DNA from: Candidatus Parvarchaeota archaeon
GTDB taxonomy: Archaea > Nanobdellota > Nanobdellia > Parvarchaeales > Parvarchaeaceae
NCBI GenBank assembly: GCA_027366075.1
Contig: DAHXLI010000053.1
Span: 1 to 21,321, forward strand
Direction: 5' to 3'
DNA length: 21,321 nucleotides
The notes beneath the pieces are model-generated. The model did not search any database, was not told the DNA's origin, and saw only the letters and a list, made by a program, of their open reading frames with translations. Of the stretch, positions 1 through 7,660 are shown in pieces; the first letter of the stretch is position 1, and each line of letters opens with the position of its first letter. Both the position numbers and the translations under genes were made by a program.

Positions 1-354
1 AGGTACGAATACAGACTGGGATTGATCTGCGGGAATGATCACCGACACGGGGATGGATGCCGATTGCCCTCCCGAAGAGGTCGTGTTCACGGCGGTTATG
101 TTCACCGTATAACCCAGCCCGTTTGTTATCTGCATCTGTATGGCACCGCCCTGTATGCACGCGCCTCGCACAGCAAATCCCGAGAAACCGGTTATCGTCG
201 TGCTTATAGAAGATGACGGCGAGAATATGCCTAAGGAATATAAAACGCCCGCAACTATCACGATGATCAGTATGGCCCAACCGTAGGTCATCATGTACTC
301 CAAGGCCGATTGGGACCTGCTCCCTTTTACGCTCCTTGGGACGCGCGGTATCAT
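1..354 (-). CDS. Pilin-like surface protein with class III signal peptide (partial, 3' end outside window)
   Basis: The gene is read toward base 1; 118 codons are visible without a stop, so it continues outside the window. The N-terminus has a basic stretch (MIPRVPRSVKGSRS) followed by QSALEYMMTYGW and a hydrophobic helix at about residues 24-44. This is the class III (DUF361, type IV prepilin-like) signal peptide layout, with predicted cleavage before Gln15 and the conserved Glu at mature position 5 (Glu19). After the helix comes a beta-rich, Ser/Thr-rich segment like that of the larger paralogue starting at 7419. Its first 26 codons and upstream region are nearly the same as those of that paralogue. 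The protein is probably secreted or pilus-like, anchored or assembled through its N-terminal helix. Whether it ends in LamG or DUF2341 modules cannot be seen. The signal peptide call is secure; any function beyond surface location is inference. Confidence 0.85.
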   Translation of the reverse strand, partial: MIPRVPRSVKGSRSQSALEYMMTYGWAILIIVIVAGVLYSLGIFSPSSSISTTITGFSGFAVRGACIQGGAIQMQITNGLGYTVNITAVNTTSSGGQSASIPVSVIIPADQSQSVFVP

Positions 355-378
355 ATAAAAAGGTGTGTGTGCGTGTAG

Positions 379-386
379 ATATATAT
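379..386 (-). promoter_or_regulatory. TATA box for the first surface protein gene
   Basis: An ATATATAT stretch is centred about 28 bases before the start codon at 354. The spacing fits a leaderless or nearly leaderless transcript. Between box and start lies a CA-dinucleotide-rich stretch that is also present upstream of the paralogue starting at 7419. Confidence 0.6.
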
Positions 387-437
387 TTTATATCTGACTT
401 TACAGACTTAGATCAAAAAGATCCGGGAAAGCATATA

Positions 438-1439
438 TTACAATCTATTTTTCTTCTCTTTTTTAGAGAAGTTTGAACTGAGGATAATCGAATAGTTCTT
501 TTCGTCATGGAAGAAGTATGATTTTACCCTCCTATCGTCTACTTCGTCGTTCTCCCAGCTTTCTCTTTTTTTTGGGTATTCTTCTGCAGGATACCCTATT
601 TTGTAATTATTTTTCCCGATGGAGGTTCGTATCTTTGTCGCGCCAATCGCTTGGAACATTCTTTTTACCGGCTCATCGCCGGCGGCGACATAGTCTACGC
701 CTATCTTTTTTGCAAGATACAGACTAGAAAGTATAGCCAACTTCAACGCGCCAGGCTCCTTCTCTGCCCATCTGTCAATGTCGTGGTGGCTGACGCCCGG
801 TTTGTCCCAGCCTTCTACGGTATCGATGAAAAGATAACTATTTCCGTTGCCGTCCAAGCCTATAAAATCCCTTACTACCGCGGCAGTTCTTTTAGGTCGC
901 CTTATTGCGTAGATTATTGTGCCTCCATTTAGTTTTGCGTCTGCGACTATCATGCTCGTGAGATACCCATACTCGTCGTTCGGCCAGCACATTCCGACTC
1001 CGCGCACCATCTTCTTTATCATTTTTGCGTCGTCCTTTGCTGGATCGAACATGTCTATTGTATATCTTCCGTGGGTTTTACTGAACAATATCTCGTTGAA
1101 ATAATCGATATCGGTTTTACCGGAATACTCATGCCGGTAAACTGCGTCTTCTGGAGCGAGGTCATCGCCATCCTCCTTCAATTTTCCTTTCACGATATCG
1201 TTTATTATTTTTTCAAGCTTGCCTAGTTTTTCGGCGCATGCACCCTTCTCATCTGGTCCTACGGAGCCGTCTTTTATTTTTGCCGAAAGAAAGGCGGGGT
1301 AACCGAATAAATGGCGTTCTTCTTTTGAGAATACGTCGGCCAGTTTACTGGAAGGAAAATCGTGGACTGCCGCATGTACCTTATCTCTCAATGCTCTTTC
1401 ATTGTCGTTCTTGAGGACTGTTTCTAGAGAAACGGCCAT
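438..1439 (-). CDS. Hypothetical cytoplasmic protein, possible GNAT-like C-terminal half
   Basis: A 333-residue protein with no signal peptide or membrane segment, rich in charged residues and ending in a lysine-rich tail. I do not recognise it as a whole. Residues about 170-285 have a strand-helix-strand-helix pattern resembling the later part of a GNAT acetyltransferase fold: a strand near 202-208 (YLFIDTVE), a long helix near 230-246, a strand near 248-253 and a helix near 256-266 (EPVKRMFQAIGATK). A clear acetyl-CoA Q/RxxGxG/A loop is not visible, so this is a weak fold guess. The chosen ATG lies 26 bases after a TATA-like box. The gene sits between a pilin-like gene and a divergent gene pair, and its function is unknown. 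Confidence 0.75.
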   Translation of the reverse strand: MAVSLETVLKNDNERALRDKVHAAVHDFPSSKLADVFSKEERHLFGYPAFLSAKIKDGSVGPDEKGACAEKLGKLEKIINDIVKGKLKEDGDDLAPEDAVYRHEYSGKTDIDYFNEILFSKTHGRYTIDMFDPAKDDAKMIKKMVRGVGMCWPNDEYGYLTSMIVADAKLNGGTIIYAIRRPKRTAAVVRDFIGLDGNGNSYLFIDTVEGWDKPGVSHHDIDRWAEKEPGALKLAILSSLYLAKKIGVDYVAAGDEPVKRMFQAIGATKIRTSIGKNNYKIGYPAEEYPKKRESWENDEVDDRRVKSYFFHDEKNYSIILSSNFSKKEKKNRL

Positions 1440-1460
1440 GTAAATACGTGTAAAGTCTAG

Positions 1461-1470
1461 TATTTATTAT
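1461..1470 (-). promoter_or_regulatory. TATA-like box for the 333-residue protein gene
   Basis: On the minus strand the sequence reads ATAATAAATA, centred about 26 bases before the start codon at 1439, consistent with leaderless transcription. Confidence 0.5.
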
Positions 1471-1548
1471 TTTAAATCCGCTGGCTGCCACAGCAAACCC
1501 TGCGACGGTCCGCGACCCAATCATGCAACCGCTCATGTCAGATAAAGG

Positions 1549-1556
1549 TTTAAATA
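1549..1556 (+). promoter_or_regulatory. TATA box for the 1579-2305 gene pair
   Basis: TTTAAATA is centred about 26.5 bases before the ATG at 1579, as expected for a leaderless archaeal promoter. Confidence 0.6.
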
Positions 1557-1578
1557 CGGGTTCCCTCCTCATAATCGC

Positions 1579-1893
1579 ATGACAATGCATTTGGGCGATG
1601 GCTGGGGGCTGGATAAAATATTAGACGAATTGTCGCAGAAGCCGGTCGAAGGCTTTACCAGAGTATACAACAGATATACCCGTTCCGTAGAAGAAGTAAA
1701 GCTGACTCTATTAAACAAGATCTCTATTGCATTAAGTGATGAGGCAAAAGTCAAAGATCGCACATACCCCGGGTGGTCCGGTTACCTGCCTTTCTTTGTA
1801 TACACGACTGCTACCGGCGGTAACAAGGTAATGCTATTAGATTACAGGCATGGTTATAGGAAAAGACTGGACCGCCATACCGTATTAGAATGA
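1579..1893 (+). CDS. Hypothetical protein, 104 residues
   Basis: A small soluble protein that I do not recognise. It has an amphipathic N-terminal half (DKILDELSQKP, then EEVKLTLLNKISIALSDEA) and an aromatic, beta-like C-terminal half ending in a basic stretch (DYRHGYRKRLDRHTVLE). It has no signal peptide, membrane helix or cysteine cluster. The first ATG fits leaderless initiation from the TATA box at 1549-1556; an in-frame ATG two codons later is the alternative. The next gene starts ten bases after its stop, so the two are probably co-transcribed. No function can be assigned. Confidence 0.7.
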   Translation: MTMHLGDGWGLDKILDELSQKPVEGFTRVYNRYTRSVEEVKLTLLNKISIALSDEAKVKDRTYPGWSGYLPFFVYTTATGGNKVMLLDYRHGYRKRLDRHTVLE

Positions 1894-1903
1894 CTTGTGA
1901 CCG

Positions 1904-2305
1904 ATGGAACTGATTGACCTTCTTCAATCCCTTGAACGGGACGAAAGCGGCTTAAAGTTAAGCGCATACGGTCTTGCTGCAAGCGGCGTAAAATATCTGA
2001 ATGACCCGAAAATGATAAGGGAGTTCTACAAAGAATTTACACGGGAAATACAGCGATATGGCATGCTGCCCGGAGTAGATAAGGCCTTAGTAAAGGGTTT
2101 CTTGAGAGACCCAGCTCGTGCGGCGGACCATTTGCTCGCGGCGGAACTCCATAACAAAGAACTCAGCAATGACAAGGTAAGGGCATGGCTAGATTCACTG
2201 CCTGGCGTGCTTGCTTCTTACATAGCACAGGATTTCATTTCAGATTATAAGCGGATAATCAAAGGTAAAGAAACCGCGTCTTCGCAAACTACCCGCACTT
2301 TTTAA
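1904..2305 (+). CDS. Hypothetical helical protein, 133 residues
   Basis: A predicted all-helical soluble protein with alternating charged and hydrophobic residues, for example LIDLLQSLERDE at the N-terminus and DKVRAWLDSLPGVLASYI near residues 90-107. It ends in a short polar Ser/Thr-rich tail. I recognise no family. It starts ten bases after the preceding small gene and about 90 bases before the CPSF-like nuclease gene, which appears to have its own TATA box. No purine-rich ribosome binding site is evident before the ATG. The coding call rests on length, amino-acid composition and operon-like spacing. Confidence 0.7.
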   Translation: MELIDLLQSLERDESGLKLSAYGLAASGVKYLNDPKMIREFYKEFTREIQRYGMLPGVDKALVKGFLRDPARAADHLLAAELHNKELSNDKVRAWLDSLPGVLASYIAQDFISDYKRIIKGKETASSQTTRTF

Positions 2306-2362
2306 GGGGAATAAAATTTACTTTTTGATACAGTGGTTTTTACTGAAAGGCGATAAATTAAA

Positions 2363-2370
2363 GCTTAAAT
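2363..2370 (+). promoter_or_regulatory. TATA-like box that decides the start of the nuclease gene
   Basis: GCTTAAAT is centred about 27 bases before the ATG at 2394. This favours that ATG over the in-frame ATG at 2376 (about 9 bases away) and over a TTG at 2325, which lies upstream of the box. Confidence 0.5.
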
Positions 2371-2393
2371 GTGAAATGGCTTCTTTAATTCAG

Positions 2394-3683
2394 ATGGCCA
2401 AGCTGAAATTCTACGGCGGGACAGAAGAAGTCGGCAACGTTAGGATAACATTGGACTACAATGGGAAGACCTTATGCCTAGATTATGGTTCAAAACAAGA
2501 CCATGAAGACGACGACCAAGCTTTTCCTAGATCTGACTATGTCGTCGTATCGCACGCCCACCTTGACCACGTAGGAAACCTTCCATTATCGCTAAAGCTC
2601 AACCCTGGGACCAAATATATCGGGACGGACATGACAAAAAGAATCACCGAATACCAGCTCAATGACATACTGAAAATAAACGAGAGAAGAAAGAAAGAAG
2701 GCGTGCCGGACAGGAATCCTCCCGGCCGACAGTTCAGTCTCGATGATATACTTGCAATAAAAGACGGATGGCTGCCTGCGGATTATAATAATACTACTAG
2801 AGTCGGAGATTTCGACGTTAAACTTGTAAATGCTGGACATATACCGGGCTCTGCAATGACCGAAGTTACCTGCGGTACGGATAAGATAGTCTACACCGGC
2901 GACGTGAACCTTGAAGGCAACCTGCAGAAGGAACTGCCCGGGCTAAACTTGCTGCAAAAAAATCCGAAAGCGCTTATAATCGAATCGACCTACGGAGGGG
3001 AGATGAGAGACTCTATAGACAAGCAGGAACAGACTTTCATTCGATACGTAGAAGAAGCGATATCGAAAGGAAAGAACGTCTTCGTGCCGGCATTCGCTAT
3101 AGAAAGAATGCAGCGTGTCGGAAGCCTTTTGAGCCGGATCAGGAATGATCATTCTGACTATGAATTCTATATGGTCTCTCCTTCTTATCTCAAGATGAAA
3201 GACATGGCTTACCGTGACATAGCTCTAGCCAATCTTACCGAATCTGCCGGTCTGCCTAATGAGTATAAGGGAAGAAAGAGCGTCATAGTCTCTACGTCCG
3301 GCTTCTGCACTGGAGGGATAAGCAGTAAGATACTAAGAGAAGTGATAGAAAATAAAAATTACACCATAATAGTGCCGAGCGGCTTTCTGCCCGGGAACTC
3401 CCCGTTAAAATCTGCGGTAGATACCGGATATGCGGAGTTTTCCAACAAAGGCGGCGCAAAAGTAAAAAAGAAACTGCGAGCTGAACTAAAACAAGTAAAA
3501 TTAAGTGCGCACTCTGATAAAAGCGGTTTGGTCAAAATAGTTGAAACCGTGTGCCCAAACAAGACTACGCAGATTTATCTTGTTCATGGAGAACCGAGTT
3601 CTCAGGCGACCCTGACACAGGAACTTGTATCGCGAGGATACCAGGTAAGGATACCGAAGAAGTACGAAGAATTTAGCGTATAG
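2394..3683 (+). CDS. CPSF2-like metallo-beta-lactamase/beta-CASP ribonuclease
   Basis: From the chosen ATG the product has 429 residues and starts MAKLKFYGGTEEVG, the typical first strand of this family. The metal-binding motifs are all visible: HAHLDH at 54-59, His149 in AGHIPGSA, Asp170 in YTGDVN, His373 in LSAHSD and His398 in YLVHGE. The beta-CASP motif A acidic residue is Glu197 in IIESTYGG, and TSGFCTGG lies near 301-308. The HAHLDH and VHGE signatures are closer to archaeal CPSF than to RNase J. There are no N-terminal KH domains, so it resembles aCPSF2 rather than the termination factor aCPSF1. The expected role is cytoplasmic endo- and/or exonuclease processing of RNA, using two zinc ions. 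The start follows the TATA spacing; a 23-residue longer form from a TTG is less likely. Confidence 0.92.
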   Translation: MAKLKFYGGTEEVGNVRITLDYNGKTLCLDYGSKQDHEDDDQAFPRSDYVVVSHAHLDHVGNLPLSLKLNPGTKYIGTDMTKRITEYQLNDILKINERRKKEGVPDRNPPGRQFSLDDILAIKDGWLPADYNNTTRVGDFDVKLVNAGHIPGSAMTEVTCGTDKIVYTGDVNLEGNLQKELPGLNLLQKNPKALIIESTYGGEMRDSIDKQEQTFIRYVEEAISKGKNVFVPAFAIERMQRVGSLLSRIRNDHSDYEFYMVSPSYLKMKDMAYRDIALANLTESAGLPNEYKGRKSVIVSTSGFCTGGISSKILREVIENKNYTIIVPSGFLPGNSPLKSAVDTGYAEFSNKGGAKVKKKLRAELKQVKLSAHSDKSGLVKIVETVCPNKTTQIYLVHGEPSSQATLTQELVSRGYQVRIPKKYEEFSV

Positions 3684-3985
3684 GGTGTAGAATCACAAAT
3701 ACTCTCTATTGTACGTACGCAGATATAATCTTAAAAAAGATTTTACAAAACTTTTTTCAGTTGGCGGTGCTTTATAACACGCTGCCTTTTTTATGTACTC
3801 TATTCTCAACATTTGATAGCCGTTCTTTCAAAGTATATAATCAATTGTTAGCATAAGCTCATTGCCATTGCATTAGGTGGAGAAATCGCTACTTTACTAA
3901 ATTTGTGATGGCAAGACGTGAATGATTAAATATAAAAATCCAAGCTGCGCAGAAAACTGAGCTAGTAAAATATAGATTATACTGT
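3684..3985. other. Non-coding interval between convergent genes
   Basis: This AT-rich stretch separates the 3' ends of the plus-strand nuclease gene and the minus-strand 161-residue gene. It contains T-rich tracts around 3750-3757 and 3787-3792 and one stem-loop, but I found no convincing reading frame or tRNA. A partial C/D-box-like pattern near 3905-3960 was examined and not accepted. Confidence 0.6.
3763..3792 (+). terminator. Stem-loop followed by six T residues
   Basis: GGCGGTG pairs with CGCTGCC (seven pairs, two of them G-T) around a ten-base loop, followed directly by TTTTTT. It lies about 80 bases beyond the nuclease stop codon. Archaeal termination mainly needs T-tracts, and an earlier tract at about 3752-3757 may be the primary site. 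Confidence 0.4.
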
Positions 3986-4471
3986 TTACGCATAGCCTTC
4001 TGGGCGTTTGTCGGCTTGACGTCTTACAATCGCGTCTAATATGCTTATATAAGTAGAATCCGTTTTGCCGACACCGAGCGGGGTTATCTTGTAAGCATAT
4101 CCATCCCCGTTCGCATCTTTTCCCAATACGTATATTACGGCTTTAGCCTCTAAGGCTGCTTTTGCAAGTGATAAAGATCGGAGCTTGCCAATGTCCACTC
4201 CTTTCTTTTTTAATTCCGAGTGGTTCGTGGAATATACGTTCTCTATGGGGGCGCTGCACATGTAGGCTTTTCCGTCTATCCTTGCGGTCACCCCATCCTT
4301 TTGCAGAAGTTCTGGCCCGCCTATCCTTACGCTTTCTGACATTATTGTTTTGAGTAGGTCCTCGTCTAATTTTTCTTTTTCCTTCAAAAAGACTATCGTG
4401 TCTTCGGGCTTGGGTTGAGGTATACACCCCAGTAATCCTTCTAGTCTTGATTTTTGAGTTTTTTCTTCCAT
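3986..4471 (-). CDS. Hypothetical protein, 161 residues
   Basis: A soluble protein without signal peptide or transmembrane segment. The N-terminus is charged and helical (MEEKTQKSRLEGLLGC), the middle contains a helix-rich region, and the C-terminal half has strand-like AKAVIYVLGKD and YAYKITPLG segments that could form a small alpha/beta domain. I do not recognise the family. It lies 65 bases downstream of the 960-residue surface protein gene on the same strand. The sequence before the ATG is AT-rich, with a weak TATA-like element near 4496-4508. It might be co-transcribed with the surface protein gene. Function unknown. Confidence 0.7.
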   Translation of the reverse strand: MEEKTQKSRLEGLLGCIPQPKPEDTIVFLKEKEKLDEDLLKTIMSESVRIGGPELLQKDGVTARIDGKAYMCSAPIENVYSTNHSELKKKGVDIGKLRSLSLAKAALEAKAVIYVLGKDANGDGYAYKITPLGVGKTDSTYISILDAIVRRQADKRPEGYA

Positions 4472-4536
4472 GTCTATTGTATTATTTTATTAATCACTAT
4501 ACAGTATAGAAATATACTAATATAAATGCCTTTCTT

Positions 4537-7419
4537 TTAAACGATGGCACCTAGAGTCACCGAAGGCATCACTCCGTTCGGGGGATAAACTCTAGTTCTT
4601 TCCCAATAAGTGTGAGTTTTGCCGCTTTGTGAGCCAAAAAATTGAAGAGTAGCAGGATTAAATGTATATCCTCCGGTTAGAGTAGACAAAGAGCCATAAT
4701 CTAGAGAGGACGATATCCCCGTAGGAGAGAAAGAAACTGCGTAAAGAGACAATACCGAAATTGTGCCATAAGATACGTTGGTATTATTTACTATGTTGCC
4801 ACTTGCAAAAGCTGCATTATTATAATCATATGTAAAAAAACAATATTCCTTGCCGCATGTAGCCGGCTGGCGCATGGATGCCCTATACTCCCAGTTAGAT
4901 GCATTATACAGATTAATGTCTTGCTCTATCCCACTGCCATTTGAATACATGAGTGTTCCCATTTCCGCTACAAACGGCGGCGTTGGCGCGTTTGTACTCG
5001 CCCCATTGGCGTTACTGTAATAAGTAAAAACATTCGCGCCGTCATCATACTGTGCGTATATAGGGGAAAGCTCCGGTGCTTCGCCTGTAAAAATATTATT
5101 TAAAACGTTTTGGAATTGCGGATATAATTTCATGTCTATGGTAGCACTGCCGTCGGCGGGTATGCTGCCTAACTTAAGCCAGTATGTGGTGTCTGTGCTC
5201 GCTGAGCCAGGCCCAGAAAACGAAACGTTGTTTGTGACTCCATTATTTCCGTTTCCGCTCGAATCTTTTGCGTTCCCAGCGAGAGACCAGTGACCAACAA
5301 GATGATTAAGTGTAGGCAGCGGGGCCCCGGGCATTCCTTCAGAATAGAGTTGTAGTATTTGATTTTCTGGTATAGTAGTATTGTAGAACTGATAATTGGC
5401 TAGATATCCCATAAAACTGCCAACTAGATTACTGCAAGTATACGCTCCGCCTATAAGTTGTGTCGTGCTGCCGGTATAATTTATTTCCTGCATCTCAATA
5501 GAGTCTTCCAGATTTCCGTTGATATATATTTTCATTTCGCCGACCCCGATACCGCCGCCAGACAAAGTCAAAGTAAGCATGCTCCAGGACCCAATAGGAA
5601 GATCTATACTAGTCGTAGTACCCTGCCAATTACCAGGATACCCCGCGTTCCATGCGCTTACAGTAAGCGGATTCCCGGATATGACCCCTAACCCACAGGT
5701 GCCATCCCCGGTCGATATTATGTCGCCGAATGACGATGAGGATGGGTCGACCCAGATATTGATCGTGTATGAAGATAACTGATTTGTATACCCGTGCGGC
5801 AAAAGCACATAATCGTTCCCATTAAATATCGGAAGGTTGCCGCTTTCAAGCCATGACGGGATTATCGTGCCGTTTGCGTAAGTGAATTGCACGTTTGACA
5901 GGTCATTGTTCTCATAAGAATCGTAGGTTTTCGAGTCCACGCTTACCAGCTGCTGATAAGGCGAGGGAGTGGCGACGTTTTGGGTATTGGTTACATTCAG
6001 GGTTATAGTTTCTACGCTTCCGACGTGAGCAATGGGCATCACTCCGTTCGGGGGATACGCACGAACACGGACCCAGTTCAATGAATAAGCAGCTTGAGAA
6101 TTTATCTGGTCTGCAAAGTTTAAGTTTACGGGGGAGCCACTTGCGTCCGTTGTAGGCGATATTGCATTCGCGTAATTTGTATACATTGTAGCAGCATAAA
6201 CTAAAGGTTGCCAGGATATCCCCCACACATAAGAAATATCAGGAGATGGCGATGTAGGAAAAGCTGGCCAATCTTGGTTTGGGTTCCATTCCCCACCGGA
6301 GAAGTGGCCTACACTGGACTGCCATCCAGTAAAGTAGGTGCCAGAGCCGGAAGAAGAAAGATACATTCCGGCTAAAATGCCTCCGGCGCCGCTCCCTGTG
6401 GCTATGAACTTCATATTAGATTCTGCAACCATAGGGTTGGAGAACGTAGCCGTCGTGGAAATCACTCCGCCGGAATTAACTACCGAGAATAAACCATTCG
6501 AAACAATAAACCCGGATCCAGTCCATTTCTTGCTTAATCCTGTTCCGGCGAAGTTATCATAGAAATTGAACACATTCGCCCCATTATCATATCCTCCATA
6601 CGTCGGAGACAGCTGCGGGGCTTCGCCTGCATATACACCGTCATAATTTGCAGCAGGCTCGAAAACCATGGTTATGTTTATGGGTTCGTTGCTCGGGATG
6701 GCGTTGGTCAGCTTTACCCAAAACACGGATTCATTGGATTCGGAAGTACAGCCGCTTTCACACCAGCTATAAAGCTCCGCGGCTTTGTTATAGAATCTTA
6801 TGTTCCCGAGGTTTACCTCTTCGTAACCGGCAAAAGTCTGCGGATCAAACACTATCATCTGCTGGAACGTCGAAGGCGTGGTGCCGCCGGGGGAAGTTAT
6901 GGTGACGTTCACGGAATGCGACACGAACTTATAAGGAAGAGGCGAATCGGTCGGGTCCAATGATATCACTCCAGAGACCTGGCTTTTTATATATCCGGGT
7001 GGGAATGAGAGCGTGTAATTTATAAAGACCGCGAAGGTTGTATATATCTTGTTAAAACTCCCGACAATCGCGCACTCTGACTGTTGCCCAGCCGACAAAA
7101 ACAGATTGGTGCATGTGAACTCGGAAAAAGACTTTCCGTTTACCGTCAATGTCATGTTACTTATGTTTGCTGGGAAACCAAGGTCGTTCACCAATGAAAA
7201 TTCAAAAACTGTGGAATTCGCCGCCGCAGACGTCACGGATATCCCTGAAAAACCGCCTATGCTGACTGAAGATACACCGGAGTAACCGAATACGCCAAGA
7301 TAGAACAGTGCTGATATTACGAGGGTCACCACTATCGCCATCCACCCATAGGTCATCATGTACTCTAATGTGGACTGGGACTTACTCCCTTTTACGCTCG
7401 TTGGGGCGCGCGGTATCAT
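4537..7419 (-). CDS. Giant pilin-like surface protein with two DUF2341 modules and an inserted LamG domain
   Basis: A 960-residue secreted protein. Residues 1-45 are a class III signal peptide: basic start, QSTLEY with Gln15 and Glu19, then a hydrophobic helix. An Ig-like beta segment follows to about 165. A first DUF2341-like module covers about 172-285 (SWCESG, FWVKL, GEAPQLSP, GANVFNFYDNF), followed by a beta-rich lectin-like region ending in YPPNGVMP near 455-462. A second DUF2341-like module starts near 473 and reaches PSWLESGN at 521-528, then is interrupted by a LamG-like jellyroll at about 529-742. It resumes with TTYWLKL, GEAPELSP and GANVFTYY at 744-801. A final beta region ends YPPNGVMP at 945-952. 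There is no C-terminal membrane anchor, so retention would depend on the N-terminal helix. An adhesin or cell-contact role is likely but inferred. Leaderless start, supported by the TATA box at 7441-7448. Confidence 0.9.
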   Translation of the reverse strand: MIPRAPTSVKGSKSQSTLEYMMTYGWMAIVVTLVISALFYLGVFGYSGVSSVSIGGFSGISVTSAAANSTVFEFSLVNDLGFPANISNMTLTVNGKSFSEFTCTNLFLSAGQQSECAIVGSFNKIYTTFAVFINYTLSFPPGYIKSQVSGVISLDPTDSPLPYKFVSHSVNVTITSPGGTTPSTFQQMIVFDPQTFAGYEEVNLGNIRFYNKAAELYSWCESGCTSESNESVFWVKLTNAIPSNEPINITMVFEPAANYDGVYAGEAPQLSPTYGGYDNGANVFNFYDNFAGTGLSKKWTGSGFIVSNGLFSVVNSGGVISTTATFSNPMVAESNMKFIATGSGAGGILAGMYLSSSGSGTYFTGWQSSVGHFSGGEWNPNQDWPAFPTSPSPDISYVWGISWQPLVYAATMYTNYANAISPTTDASGSPVNLNFADQINSQAAYSLNWVRVRAYPPNGVMPIAHVGSVETITLNVTNTQNVATPSPYQQLVSVDSKTYDSYENNDLSNVQFTYANGTIIPSWLESGNLPIFNGNDYVLLPHGYTNQLSSYTINIWVDPSSSSFGDIISTGDGTCGLGVISGNPLTVSAWNAGYPGNWQGTTTSIDLPIGSWSMLTLTLSGGGIGVGEMKIYINGNLEDSIEMQEINYTGSTTQLIGGAYTCSNLVGSFMGYLANYQFYNTTIPENQILQLYSEGMPGAPLPTLNHLVGHWSLAGNAKDSSGNGNNGVTNNVSFSGPGSASTDTTYWLKLGSIPADGSATIDMKLYPQFQNVLNNIFTGEAPELSPIYAQYDDGANVFTYYSNANGASTNAPTPPFVAEMGTLMYSNGSGIEQDINLYNASNWEYRASMRQPATCGKEYCFFTYDYNNAAFASGNIVNNTNVSYGTISVLSLYAVSFSPTGISSSLDYGSLSTLTGGYTFNPATLQFFGSQSGKTHTYWERTRVYPPNGVMPSVTLGAIV
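4565..4587. repeat. 23-bp direct repeat, copy 1
   Basis: This stretch is identical over 23 bases to 6035-6057. It encodes the YPPNGVMP motif that closes each of the two beta-rich halves of the 960-residue surface protein. Nucleotide identity in an otherwise diverged repeat suggests recent internal duplication or gene conversion. Confidence 0.85.
6035..6057. repeat. 23-bp direct repeat, copy 2
   Basis: Identical to 4565-4587. It marks the end of the first half of the surface protein, just before the second DUF2341-like module. Confidence 0.85.
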
Positions 7420-7440
7420 ATAAAATGTGTGTGTATGTAA

Positions 7441-7448
7441 ATATATAT
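7441..7448 (-). promoter_or_regulatory. TATA box for the 960-residue surface protein gene
   Basis: ATATATAT is centred about 26 bases before the start codon at 7419, with a CA-rich spacer between. Box, spacer and first codons closely match the paralogous gene at 354. Confidence 0.65.
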
Positions 7449-7522
7449 GATTTAACTATAAAATAACCTAGACCTTGCCGATGCAAGCTTAGACAAGTCT
7501 GCAAAGGCGGTCGCGCCCCGGC

Positions 7523-7609
7523 TTATTTTTTACAGCCATCTTTTAAGATCGTGTCTGGTTTGACGAACTTAGGCTTCATTGCAGATATCATTATCTCCCC
7601 GACCGCCAT
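7523..7609 (-). CDS. Possible 28-residue leaderless microprotein
   Basis: A short reading frame, MAVGEIMISAMKPKF followed by a lysine-rich end (ILKDGCKK), lies in the gap between two minus-strand genes. A TATA-like TTTAAA at 7634-7639 is centred 27 bases before its ATG, the same spacing as the window's other leaderless genes. The frame has no stop for about 14 codons upstream, so a longer form or a decayed gene is possible. I recognise no family. The promoter spacing is the main support. Confidence 0.3.
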   Translation of the reverse strand: MAVGEIMISAMKPKFVKPDTILKDGCKK

Positions 7610-7660
7610 CAAAAGTTTGATTGATATAATCTCTTTAAACGAAACTGATAAGTAACGAGT

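Noticed and set aside
2325..2393. Longer N-terminus for the CPSF-like nuclease from a TTG
   Set aside because: The extra residues do not resemble the family, and the TATA-like box at 2363-2370 lies inside this stretch, so transcription would begin too late.
3905..3960. C/D-box small RNA
   Set aside because: GTGATGG resembles a C box and CTGA lies about 50 bases later, but there is no D' box, the internal C' is poor and no terminal stem is present.
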